Positions 1-11,500 of a DNA stretch of 64,000 nucleotides are shown here, one piece after another. Position 1 is the first letter of the stretch; each line of letters opens with the position of its first letter. A program made the position numbers and the translations under genes. The notes under the pieces were generated by a model, which saw only the letters and a program-made list of their open reading frames with translations, ran no database searches and had not been told where the DNA came from. The stretch lies in contig NW_019091434.1 of the NCBI RefSeq assembly GCF_001949145.1, positions 373,353 to 437,352 of the forward strand, written 5' to 3'. The DNA is from Acanthaster planci (lineage: Eukaryota; Echinodermata; Asteroidea; Valvatida; Acanthasteridae).

Positions 1-690
1 CACACTGTGAACGATGCTTGCGTAAATGAACCTCCAGCAACTGATCGAACAAAACCTAAGAGGCGATTGGCACGAGAAACAAGGGTATTAACGTGGGAGT
101 TCCAGCTAAGGTCGGAAATAATGGTGATGGCTAGGTACTGGATGGAAGAGGAAGCAGCTAAAGGGGAATTACCAAGATTGTTAGTAGGAGGATGAATATT
201 TCTGCTTCGAGTAATGTGTGACCTTGTTTGGAAGGATTATAACAACACGATTACACAATAACCAATGGAGGAGGTTATTGAGATCAGTCTGAAGGTGACG
301 CCCATCCACTTGTGACTGGATAACACGAAATACCGTCGGAACTGTCATTCACAAATAGATTGAACAAAGTAAGACCTAAAACACTCCCTAGTGGAACACT
401 AGAAGGCACATCTGCCCAAGACGATGCACTACCCTGGAATATTACTCGCTGTCTACGGTTCGTTAAAAAGGACCTGACCCAATACCACACGATGCCCGGG
501 ATGTTAAAACTTGAGGCTTTGAAACCCACCAGGGCCAAGCAACGTGATCGCGTCCCCCTCGTACTCCCATACGACCCTCGAGACATCCCGGTACGTAATG
601 CTCTCAAACATTTTCACACACTCGGTAATGAGGCGGCCACAGCTTCCCCCCATTTGCGCGTTTAGGCGCGATTGTTCCGTCAGGGACATG
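1..690 (-). pseudogene. Non-LTR retrotransposon reverse transcriptase remnant (jockey/CR1/L2 type)
   Basis: Minus-strand translation across several frames gives the second half of a LINE-type reverse transcriptase. Around 505-570 it reads FDSITYRDV-like, then GIVWYWVRSFLTNRRQRV at about 440-500. The block VPLGSVLGLTLFNLFVND at about 340-400 matches the family pattern VPQGSVLGPLLFxLFIND. Further on, a thumb-like block reads SDLSWNSHVNTLVSRANRLLGFVR at about 50-125. The family's FADD catalytic box should lie between these blocks, but I cannot find it, so it is probably deleted at about 280-300. Several frame changes and stops make this a dead copy. It runs off the left edge of the window. The clade is inferred from motif style only. 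Confidence 0.75.
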
Positions 691-1265
691 GTTTTACGTT
701 CCCGGTTGGATTCCGTCTCGCCGTCAAAAGCAGGCCCCAGTTCCCCTTTTCAGCTGCCCTAGATGTAACACCTGCCCCTACATAGTTAACAGCCTGTTGG
801 TCGTCGGCCCCCGCAGTAGCTACAGAATACGCGGGGATCATACGTGAATTACTAGTAATGTGGTTTATTGCATTACATATCGTTGCTGTGGTAAACTGTA
901 CATCGGAGAGACCAAGCGTCGCCTTGGTGACCGCTTTGCAGAACACTTGCGCAGTGTGCGCCAACAAACACCTGGTCTCACTGTTGCGCAGCACTTTTGC
1001 GCCCCGCCACATTCCCTCGGTGACGTAAGCGTCTGCATTCTGCGGAAAGCGTCATCCGATGTACAGCGTAAGGAACTGGAGCAGCGCGTCATTTTCGAAC
1101 TTGGAACGCTGCATCCAGGGGAATGAACGTGGATTTTTCCGCGTTCATTCAGAACTGAATCTGCTTGCCCTGAAGAAGATACTCAGTTACCGAAAGCTCG
1201 ACAATCATATATTTCAGAGCACTGATTTATGGGATTTCAAGCTGTTCATGGTGACAGACAACTAA
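638..1265 (+). pseudogene. GIY-YIG endonuclease domain fragment, C-terminal end of a Penelope-like or related retroelement
   Basis: Residues from 860 read VYCITYRCCGKLYIGETKRR, then LGDRFAEHL. This has the VYxIxCxxC lead-in, the YIGET core, the catalytic-type Arg and the R-x3-EH block of retroelement-linked GIY-YIG domains. A linker block FRRDCSVRDMVLRSRL lies about 200 bp upstream, but stops separate the two. The tail ELEQRVIFELGTLHPG is typical of such domains. The fragment lies head-to-head with the non-LTR remnant and opposite in strand to the Penelope-like element at 1266-3255. It is therefore probably a separate, older insertion. A free-standing homing endonuclease is less likely because the upstream linker is retroelement-like. 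Confidence 0.7.
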
Positions 1266-1305
1266 GTTGGAAAGCTTGCGGTAGCACTATGCAATGATAC
1301 GATCT
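1266..1305. repeat. Left copy of inverted repeat bounding the Penelope-like element
   Basis: The block beginning ttggaaagcttgcggtagca and ending in gatacgatctct recurs as its reverse complement at 3210-3253, with only a few differences. The pair brackets the Penelope-like coding region. It may come from the terminal repeats of these elements or from an inverted partial second copy. Confidence 0.7.
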
Positions 1306-3209
1306 CTTTTGTGAGTCTGTATGGTTCTGAAAAGAACTGTGAAGGACTTAACGTTTCGGACAGTATGCTCTGTCCGTCGTCAGGAGACTGAAGAGATGCT
1401 GACAGAGAGTGGGGTTTAGAAGCCGACTGGGAGCACTGGAGTGTGGCGGATCCTTCTGTGAAGTGAGGCGGAACGAGGATGCAGCTGGTGGATCCACCTG
1501 GGTATTGATGCGTGTCACTTGGTCATGGGCTGTGGCGGGGGAAGGTTGCCTGGGTATAGGAGACCCATGGGCGGGGGGGTCTAGGGTATAGAGGACTTCT
1601 CATTGTACCCCTTCCTGCCATGGGTTTTGTGTTCTTTGATCCTGGTAGTGAGGTCCCCACCAGTCTCTCCAATGTACACTGGCAGGGGATCTTGTACACG
1701 CCTGGTCGGCGGTGTGGATCTTGCCTGTCCTTATGGGAAGTCAGCATCTTGTGGATCTTGACGGGAGCTGTGTGGAACACCTTGATATTGTGCTTTCCCA
1801 GGATACGCTGGATGTGGTGGGAGGTACGTCTTCGGTAGGGGATAATGACAGAACTAGGGGCCTTATCTAGTTGGCTTTGGGTACAGGGGACCCTACGGCC
1901 GGGAGGGGAACTTGATCTTTGGTCTTGAGTCTTGATCTGCTTGGGCTGGTATCCGTTGCGTTGGAGTGCCGTGGAGATGTGGTGGAGTTCCTTGTGTAGG
2001 TGCTCTTGGTCGCAAATGTTGTAGGCTCAGCAGATGAGGGCTCTGTTAACCAATGACTTGATCTTGGGGTAGTGGAAGGAGGCGCTGTTGAGGTACCGGT
2101 CGGTGTGGGTGGGCTTGCGATAAACCTTCCGGACAGGACTTCCATCCTCCCTTCTGGACACCTCAACATCAAGAAACGAAAATGCTGCCATTCCTCTCTT
2201 GTTCCATGCTGTGAAGCCCGTTGAGGTGGTCCAAGAAGAGTTAAAGGTTGTCTTGCCCGTGCTCCTAGATGACGAATGTGTCGTCCACATACCGGAGCCA
2301 GATCTTGGGGCAGTGGTCTGCTGTGGCAATGGCGGTCTGCTCGAACTCTTCCATGAATATGTCAGCCACAACCGGGGATATAGGAGATCCCATGGAGGTT
2401 TCAGCTGTTTGTTCATAGAATTTGTCCCGCCACTGGAAGCTGGCAGAATCGACGCAGGTGGTGAGGAGATCTTGAAACTGGCTGGGGGTGAGGTCGGTGC
2501 GGTCCTTGAGGCTGGTGTCGGCTTGGAGTGGGTCCCTCGCTATATTGATTGCGTCGGAGGTGGGAACGCTGGTGAAGAGCGACACGACATCAAAGCTGAC
2601 CATGATGTCACCTGGCTGCAGCCGGAGGTCTTGGATGATGGACGAGAATTCATCTGAGTTCTTGATGTGATGCTGGGTGTTGCCAACTAGAGGGCGAAGG
2701 GTCTTGGCCATGTATCTTGCAGTGTTGTAGGAGGGCCTTCCTCTAGAAGCGACGATGGGGCGTAGTGGGGTCTCCTTCTTGTGTATCTTGGGCTGGCCGA
2801 AAAATCTTGGACATCTTGAGTTGGATGGACGTAACTGTCGGTACAGCTGTTCCGTGATGTTCCCGGAGCGGTGGAGGGAGAGAAGCTTCTATTGCAGCTT
2901 CCTCTCGGTGGCTGCCGTGGGGTCTCTCCGAAGTTCACTGTAGCTGCCGGAATTGAGTACATCCATGACCTTGTGATCATACTCAACCCGGTCCATGACC
3001 ACCGTGGCATTGCCCTTGTCAGCAAGGAGGATGTGGATGGATTTGTCTTGGCGGAGGGACTTGATTGCTGAACGGTCTTCTCTGGTGGTGTTGGGCTTAG
3101 GGTTCTTGTGTTTCCGGAGGGCTTGGCTTACGTCGAGGCGGATCTCATCGGCGGTGGTCTTCTCTAGGCGGCGGGGAGTGGGCTCAGTGGCTTGAATGAT
3201 CTCTTCCTT

Positions 3210-3253
3210 GGGCAGAGATCGTATCCTTGCATGGTGCTACCGCAAGCTTTCCA
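3210..3253. repeat. Right copy of inverted repeat bounding the Penelope-like element
   Basis: This is the reverse complement of the block at 1266-1305. It lies just upstream of the N-terminal reverse transcriptase region of the minus-strand element. Confidence 0.7.
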
Positions 3254-3255
3254 CC

Positions 3256-4830
3256 TTAGCCCTGATTTAATCTTATATTCTTGTCGATATACATTTTCTG
3301 TAACCTGACAAGGCTTATTGTATAATGTACATGTACATGCAAGTATTACGATCACCAAGCTGAATACTTGCGATTCTGACTGCCCCAAAGGGACAACCCT
3401 GCCTGACCTTTGCGCCAGTTTCGGCTGGAATCATGTATCTTACCTAATCACTGTATTGCACCCTTGTCATCCGCTCAAGACAATGCTTGTCGGATTGTGA
3501 GACATCAGCATCAGCATGCTCATGTACATTGAAAAGATTGAAAGTACTCAAGGCAAGATCCATTGCGTTGGCTACAACAGCTTTCTGAAGTGCCAGAATG
3601 TTAGGTTAGCAAAGAATATGACTCTTACTTGTCAATATAGAAAGGTTGATATTTGACTGAATAAACTTACATTAACTTCTTATTCCTCCTGCGACGCTGT
3701 ATGAATTTTTACTCACACGGTCTCGGGAGCGGACTGTTCCGTTGAGTCTGTTTCGTTTTTCAGGGTTGCAGAGCCCTGAGTCCGTCCTAAAGGTATATTA
3801 ATGCTTCAGTGGTTGTCCCCTAGCCTCTACAGCTCTTACAAACCACCAAAAGTACATCACAGTCCCGTGGGGGGGGGCGTTTTCCCAGGCCGATTTGAGG
3901 GAGGGCCCTCGCCACGTGCCAGCCAAGCCACACCACCACCACAACACCCCCCGAACCAAAGTAACACTTCAAAGACAGCCGAAAGAATCTTCTGACAAGT
4001 TCCAGACAGCTGTCACTGATAAAAAACATTCCACTGTCTGCCCCAGGCACCGTTTTGTAAACAACCCATTAGATTGTACACAAGGGACCACTTAGCACAC
4101 AGTCCTATAGGAATTGGCTGGAGGCTGGCTGAAGGCCGGCTGGATGTTTTTTTTCTGGCTAGGGGAGGCCCTGGCTGTAAACTAAACCAGGTTTTTCAGC
4201 ATGTACAGGGGTAGGATATGATAAATAGTCGTTGCATTTGGACGAAAAAAAATTAAACGTTAATTACCTCCAATGGACTCGCCAAAAGAGGCTGCTCCCT
4301 CTACCGAGAGTCAAGAGGTACTAAAAATTTAATATGAAAAAGGAATGTTCCGAAATCAAGAAAAAAAAAGTTGGGAGACAGTGTCAACATCAGCCCGTCC
4401 GATGTCAACAGAAATTCATGATAAGCACAATCCACTGCCATTTTTATTTTTCTAAAAAATAACAAGATAACGTCCAGGAAACAATGTTTGAAGACATTCT
4501 TTCAGTTTACTTTGTTACGTCCTGGCAATATCTGCCCAATAAACATAATGTTGCTGTGGTCTTGTAGGCCTAGATGGAGAACGATTATGGAGCTTACACA
4601 AAATGCTCAAGTGGCTAACGTTTGCAGCACTGGCGCATGCTTTTTTAAATGCCGTTTTTCTCAAAAAGTAGTTTTGATCACAGCGATGCTTCTCATTGCG
4701 TCGTATTTTCGGAGCAGAGTTGCTTACGAGTACAAATGTGGTATCACTGGAAAGCCCATTCCTTTCTCTTTATTCTCATATGCATATCTCAAAAAAGTCA
4801 TAAATGGGGATCGTTCCTCATTATGCCATG
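3256..4830. other. Intergenic stretch, no gene recognised
   Basis: I see no conserved coding frame. The stretch has homopolymer runs and short open frames without family motifs. It ends where similarity to the downstream flank of the second MS4A-like gene begins (about 4830, matching about 22365). Confidence 0.6.
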
Positions 4831-5437
4831 TCAGGTCAAATTTTTGTATTTGTTTGGCAGCTAATTTGTATTAATGAATCAACCCCCCGGAAATTTAAGA
4901 GTGTGCTCTAAAATTACAAAACCAATGCCAGATGAAAGATGGGCAGGGAAAAATTTCACCACAAAGTTATAGAAAGAACCATCTTGATTTAACCTTTTAC
5001 ACAGTTCCGTAATTACAAAAAAGGAATGTAAATATTACTAAACCGAGCCTGCACAAAGAAACATGCATATTAAAGCTGAAAGAGCAACGGAAAATGCATT
5101 TCCAAGCATGCACTGGAAAAGCTACTGTGGTGCTAAGTTGATGTTAAATAAACGACCCATGGGAGCCGAGTAGGGCAACGCTGGATGACTGATGTCTTAC
5201 GTGGATTTCACAAATGTTCACATTGTAAAATGGTTAGACTATGCTACTAACACACTTAAGAGAAGTTCTGAAGCTGAGATAAGCAGAATCCAAGCCATGT
5301 TTGCTTACGAATCGCAGTAGACATATAGTGTATACATTTCTTGATTAACTATAATGGTGCCTTGTCTCCTTTGGTACAAGTTATATTTGATGGTCTGTTT
5401 AAAGACATAAGCTAGGACATAATGACCCTCTATTGCT
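4831..5437. repeat. 3' flank of duplicated unit, copy 1
   Basis: This stretch aligns with about 22366-23000. Shared landmarks are tttggcagctaattt, gatgggcaggga, a gagcctgcac block, ctcttgattaacta and aatgaccctctattg. It marks the downstream end of the tandem duplication that produced the two MS4A-like genes. No coding exon is visible in it. Confidence 0.8.
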
Positions 5438-5443
5438 TTTATT
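5438..5443 (-). promoter_or_regulatory. Polyadenylation signal AATAAA of MS4A-like gene 1
   Basis: AATAAA on the minus strand lies about 130 bp past the TAA stop at 5574-5576. The same signal sits at the equivalent place in gene 2 (23001-23006), inside conserved sequence. Confidence 0.7.
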
Positions 5444-5573
5444 CAATAACTGCTTCTTGGTCTATACTACTGCTTCAGTGCGTAACACTAGAAGCAGGCG
5501 TGAAAACCTAATGGTACATATGTGTCAAGAATTCCATGTTCGAGAGTGTGTCAAAGGTTGTTCGTGCTTGACC

Positions 5574-8500
5574 TTATTTGGTGAGTTCCCGGTATTGGTG
5601 CTGATCAGTTGGTGGCGCTTGAGCCTGATGATGATACTGATCCGGCTGTGCCGGGTAGGTTGTGATCTGTCCCTGCCCCACCGGGTAGACTGCAGGTAAG
5701 GAGAAAGAGGATAATAGTATATAAACTTTGTCTCCTCCGATGGTAAGCAAGACGCTCAGGCTCGATAGTTGGGTGAGCACAAACACTTCTACAAACATGT
5801 CAAGAGACCCCACAACATACAAGACCAACGCATGATGACCCAGAACACAGCAAAACGAAACTGACGAGCAGTAAGCCAACATAACTGCGTCTGGTTGTTT
5901 ACGTTTTTACTGTAATTACTGCCACACATCGTGGATTTAGACCTGCATATTGTATGTATTCCTTACCAACGTTTGGCTGGCCTGTATTGCAGACGGCTGT
6001 ACCCTGAGGTTGACCAGCAGGCACTGTCTGTGGTGGGACTTGATACTGCACCTGATGTGGGTTCCGTGAGAGGGAAATAAATGAATTCATTTCAATTATC
6101 AGGGATTTGATTAGATAGTATTTTGCAAACGGGACAAAGGCATAGTCACTACTTGTTTAATTAATAATGAGTCAAAATGTAGCAAATTTCCCTTCACTGT
6201 GTAATAATCCATCTAACCTTAGTATACACGTCTTTTATCGTACCAAAAAAATTATTCGCCAGTAAAATCAACTGAACTCATTATTTTATCCAGTGGCGTT
6301 TTAAAGTAACAGTTTAAAAAAGTCGAAAATTGTTGCCCGTGTATGAATGCAGCTGACCAAAATGTGAACTTGGCTCTGGCCGAGACAAATTTCAATTCTT
6401 ATTTTAGGTCAGTTGGGTTTTAATGAATTAATGCCATTTCAGCTATTTGCTTGATTTTTACAACTGTTTGTTTGAAAAATGAAAGCGAAAACGAAATGCA
6501 TCCTATTTCTTGATAAATGGGTCATGACGGTAATTTGTCAAATCTAAATTAATAGGCCTTTTTATATTTGATGGCCCATTTAAACGAACCGAAGCCAAAA
6601 TATCGGAAAACTCCTTGGTTAAGTGGCGCTTGCCATAAACATTACGTAAGGTTGTTCTCAATGAAAACGTTTCAGCTTGTTCTGACAAAATTGGGATCTC
6701 TAAGTATGTCAGATTTTTTTCCGCATGAAATAGAGACAGCATTTTAAGGCTTCTTTATCGAGTAAATAACACTGTTGCTATCAATGTGCTAATTTACTAG
6801 CATATTATAACAAAGGCACCACAGTTCCCTTTTAAACGTCAAAACAGGTGAAATGGGTTACTGAGGTGTATTTTCACGAAGTGCACCTGTTTCCCAGAGC
6901 CCATGTGGGCAGTTACTCACCACAGTGTGTGTCACCGGAAAAGCACCGCAGAGCGGACTGCAGGTCATGCTGGCCCCAATGATGGAAATAACAAATTCCA
7001 CCACTGCGAGAAGTATGACTATGGCATACACGCTAGTGATAGCTCCCTGGACAAAAATATACCAAAATGATGCAATTGCCGCTACTAATAGTCACAAGGC
7101 ATCGATCTGTAACAAAACGTGCTGAGCGAAACTGGCCAACTTTTGACATTTTTGCGTGGTGACTTTTGTTTTGTAAACTTGACCCCAAACCGACACCGGG
7201 TTATTTTATTTATTATAATTTATCTATAACATTTTGCTTGGTCGGGTCATTTTTGTTTTTGTGTTGGCCGGATCGGTTAAATCGAGCCATTCTTAAAAGA
7301 GGAACGATAAATTGCAACCGTAAGTTGCATTTTTTCGGGTCAATTTGGCCTTTTGCTCCTTGGACCCTGCTCAGTGTAAAACATTTGTAATGGCTTCTCC
7401 TCTCAACCTTAGTCTTTTGTTACAGCCTGCGCCAGGAAGTGCTTTCTTCATTTTCAAAACTCTGTCATTTTTCAATGATAGTCTAGCGAGTTTGTGAATT
7501 GCTGGGCTAAAAATATGAAATCGAATCACAGTTATCTTTTAAAGTGGCGATTCTCGTTTGAAAACATTGTGAATCAGTTGGAAAGTAATGAATTTCCTAG
7601 GCAGAAAATAGCGTCCTTGATAACATAGGAAAATCAGACCTGCTGACACACGAGGAGATAAAGTTCTCACCTTCAAGCTACATACTTCCCGATAGTTGTA
7701 GCGATAATTATAGAAACCGTAGTCATTGGAACTGTAATAACGGCACGAATATTCGTTGACACTTGCCAGGATAACGGCGCTGACGATGATGACAAAGCAC
7801 GCAGACAAACAAGCCAAAATGGACATGACCATGTAAGCGATAGCCTGCACGAAAAAGAAATCACGAACAAAGCTGATTTGTGTAATGCATGTAAAAGTAC
7901 GACACTAAATATGCCTGAGATGTGACATAAGTCTACTCTTCAAAGATGGGCAAAATAGCCAAAGACGGAATGATTATTCCAAAAGCTTGGCTCCCCTCTG
8001 AACTTGGTTCCAGGCTTCAATTTTGCAGTTCTCTCTCCGAGTCCAAAACTTCCGACTTGAAAAGCCTTAATCTTTGGCATTGAAAGCATTGACTTGTTCA
8101 ATGCTAAGCAAAATGTCTAAATAAATTCTAATTTTTTTCAGGTAGAAAACGTCTGAAATTAATGGTTCGGTCAGTGAATGTATCAAACAGAGGACAGGAG
8201 GCAAGTTTCATTTTTTTGAAACGGCACTACCACATTTTGGTGAGAGTGGTGCTGTTATCTTTGACCAGTTTGTTTATCTATTCATTTAAAATCATATTTA
8301 TACAGGGTGACATCGTTCAGCAATAGCTGTTTTTCAAAATGGTCCCGTTGTCAAAACAAAATACACGTTTTATATGATCAAAACAAGTAAGCACACCAAA
8401 ATGTTACAGGGAATAATCGCTTAAACTCACTATAATTCACTAACCAATTCAAACGTTGTATGAAAAATCCTTTCGCCACCCTCTCCTGAATGGGGACCTG

Positions 8501-11500
8501 AATAGGGTCTTACAAAGTCAGATTAGTAACTTCTGACAACTTACCACACCCTGGCTCCTCTTGCTTCCAGACACTATGCCCAAGATTCCAGCCACGACGT
8601 AAAACTTAAAAACATCAACACGTTTGGATTACAAAAAATTAAGGATTAAGAAAACATACGCCTTTATTTGACGCAGAATTATGGACATGTGCGAAACCAA
8701 TAACCTCATCCACTATTGGTTAAAGTTTCTTTTTTGCTTTACTCGAGTTGATTTGAAGAGAATAACGGGATTTTCCTGACCATGGCATCATTTTAATCTT
8801 GCATGTTTAATCATTTTATAATAGTTTAATTAATGCACTGAACAGAGAATCCTATTACAACCCAGGAGATTGCTTGCGCCAGACGTGTACCCATTAAATG
8901 TTTCGGCGTGAGAGTTTATACAACAAGCCAAAAGAGTACGATTTTTTTGTAAGTGTTGCGTTTTTCTTACTTACCAAGAGACCACACCAAATGGGGGATC
9001 CGAGATCGGTCCAGTAACGTTTTTTCAAAGCCGTTTGGGTGACAATCCCGAAAATGATGGTCAAGGAGCCCAGAACGACCTGAGTTATTCCCGTGCTTGC
9101 TATGGCCTTCCAGCTTCTTTCTTGAGACTGGCTGACTGCCACTGGTGGAGCCGGCTGCGTCATCATCTAAAGTCAGACACATTCAGTATGCATGCAACTA
9201 CAGTAGTAGCTCAATCCGGGGGTGTAAAGGATCAGAATAGCAACGGGGTGCAGAATTTAAATCAAAGTCGGAAGGTTAAGTACAACATCGGGAGTGTAAA
9301 TAATACTTGGAAAAAAGGCAGAGATAATGAAACTAGTTGCTGTAATGTGAACACTGTGTTATTCCCACATTGGCTGCTTATACCAAAGAAACCAGTTATT
9401 AAAATCCATTAAAAGAAAAACAAAATCCAGGATACGCGCCTGCGTGTTGGAAATATCCTCGAATTACGATTAAATTGAAGTTAATTAAATTGATTAATTA
9501 ATTAAGAATTAATTAAAAGGCATTTTGGCAGAAATGAAGAATTCTTCCTTCTCCAGGAACTGTTAGCGTGCACTGGCCCAACACTTCGCTAATATACTCC
9601 TGTCCACCTGTGTCTCCCTGGCCAGTCATAATGTGAGGCCAGCTTAGAATATTGTCGGAATTACCCTTTTCGACACCGCTATAACACAGTCAGTGGCTTA
9701 CGGGGCCACGTGAGGGCCCGTTTTTTTTTTAGGGAGGCACTCAGTGGGTTCCTTCTGGGCTAAAATATTGAGCAAGGCTCACTTTCATCGTTTTTCCGTC
9801 CTCTGATAAGTTGCTCAACGTCATCACCGAGAAGTTAGTTACCAAAGTTTCATTGAGGCTCACTGCAATAACGTGGATTCCAAAATATCAATATACAGCG
9901 CCCCGCATCAACTGTGGAATTTCAAATCAACTGTGGAGTGCCAACGGATTATCAAAATTGACCACGTCATATGCATACACATGCGTGCATGTGCGTCGGT
10001 TTAAGGACAAAACTCGTTATAAGAATTAACATTTTCCCGATGGAAAGTGCATGGTAAAATACATTGTGGTAGTAGCTGCTGTATCAGATTCGGACCAGCC
10101 AGCTGACCCTGGCAAGCTCGGCGGTCGAGTGGTTAAGACGTCTACACTAGTGAAGCAGGAGGTCGCGGGCTCGAGTCCCACCCGAGTAAACTCGGAAAAG
10201 CGCTTAGTATATAGTTTTATGCATATATGTCGGTGTAAGGGCAAACCTGTAATTAAAATCAGCATAGCCCCGACGCAAAGTACATCTTGTAATACAACAT
10301 TCTGCTGAGAAATCAAACATGCGTCACGAGCCTTGGGCCAACGTAGTAGCCGGAAAAATGTGTCCTCGCTAACAAGCCGCCTTCAGAGACATTGTAGCAA
10401 TCAGGATAACAATTAAAAAATCATTGTTAAGTATTCAAGTCCTCACGGTTTCTTATAAAAGCGCGTTTTTCTCCAAGTTTCTTCGGCCCTTCTCCAGAAC
10501 GCAAGCAGTGCCAGCTAAAACTTTGCAACATTAGCCCTAGGGGGCAGGATGCTCCGTTTAATATGCTGCAATCACCCCCCCCCCCAAAGTGTTTATTGTT
10601 GTATCAGAAGATGTATTGGGGGTCTGGTGGTTTGAGGGACTTTTTAGGCTAGCTGCAATGCAAATGGGAGTCCATATTATTCAATTTTCAATTTCCTTGC
10701 TTTTTGGAGCAAGAGTATAACAGGCCTAGTATTTCTCATTGAGTTCTTGTTTCAATTTGGAATTTTATCAATATCCTCAAAACCTTATGTGTGATTATTG
10801 TTTTGAAATGCTGTGTACGTATCTACTTAAACTGTACTGCCCAAATAAGTCGGCTTTAACTTGTACTGCATATAAATGTATATTGGTACATATGATACCC
10901 TTGTAATGATTTCACACAGGTACAATGCGAGTCTGTAGGCACTCATGTAAGAGTTGAGGCAATAGTAATGACACTGTATAGGCCTACTTTTAATTGGCTG
11001 CGTAAAGAAGAGCAAATAAAATGAACTGATTAGAAACCATGATGACCTTTTATTTGATCATAGAACTGCCAGTTCAGGGGCATCACAGACTAATTCCAAC
11101 GATCTTAAAAGTTTTGAATATAAATCAATCATAATTCATTATCAGATCATGTCTGTACTGCATCTGTTTTTTTTTTTATAATTTTGCCGAGACTTTTAAA
11201 CGGTGTCTTCGAGTTTTATGAAAAATGTACAACAATCTGACAGCTGGCGGCGCGGTTGAGAAACGAAATTTGTATGATGCAATACCGGAGAAAACATTCA
11301 AACTGGTATCTGTGGCACGACTGTTCATGAACAAAGAGCTACGTGTGCGTGCACCGCGTACCGGGGAACGATCTGTGTTCCGGTTCTACTGTGCCGCATT
11401 ATCACTTATCATGTGTTCCTGTCTTCATGGTTTACAGTAATGCCGGAATCGTACGTCATTGATGAATGTTTTAAAAATTCTGCGAAAGAACCGTGATTGA

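Larger units (their letters stand above)
1266..3255 (-). mobile_element. Penelope-like element (RT plus GIY-YIG), degenerate
   Basis: Penelope-like elements encode one protein, a reverse transcriptase followed by a GIY-YIG endonuclease. Reading leftwards from about 3190, the minus strand gives the N-terminal block DKSIHILLADKGNATVVMD, then FFGQPKIHKKETPLRPIV. Next come HIKNSDEF, DIMVSFDVVSLFTSVP, MGSPISP and the catalytic YVDD at 2280-2291. FLDVEVSRREDG and YRKPTHTDRYL follow at about 2090-2190. Near 1630-1700 the strand reads GVYKIPCQC and, after a frameshift, YIGETGGDLTTRIKEHK. At least one stop (near 2890) and several frameshifts break the frame. Both ends carry an inverted copy of a block of about 40 bp (1266-1305 and 3210-3253). 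Confidence 0.88.

Noticed and set aside
860-1126. Free-standing homing endonuclease
   Set aside because: The upstream linker and the motif style match retroelement-associated GIY-YIG domains, and there is no intron or intein context.
10110-10195. Genuine tRNA gene
   Set aside because: The A and B boxes are recognisable, but I could not pair an acceptor stem, and the sequence is absent from the paralogous intron, so a SINE is more likely.
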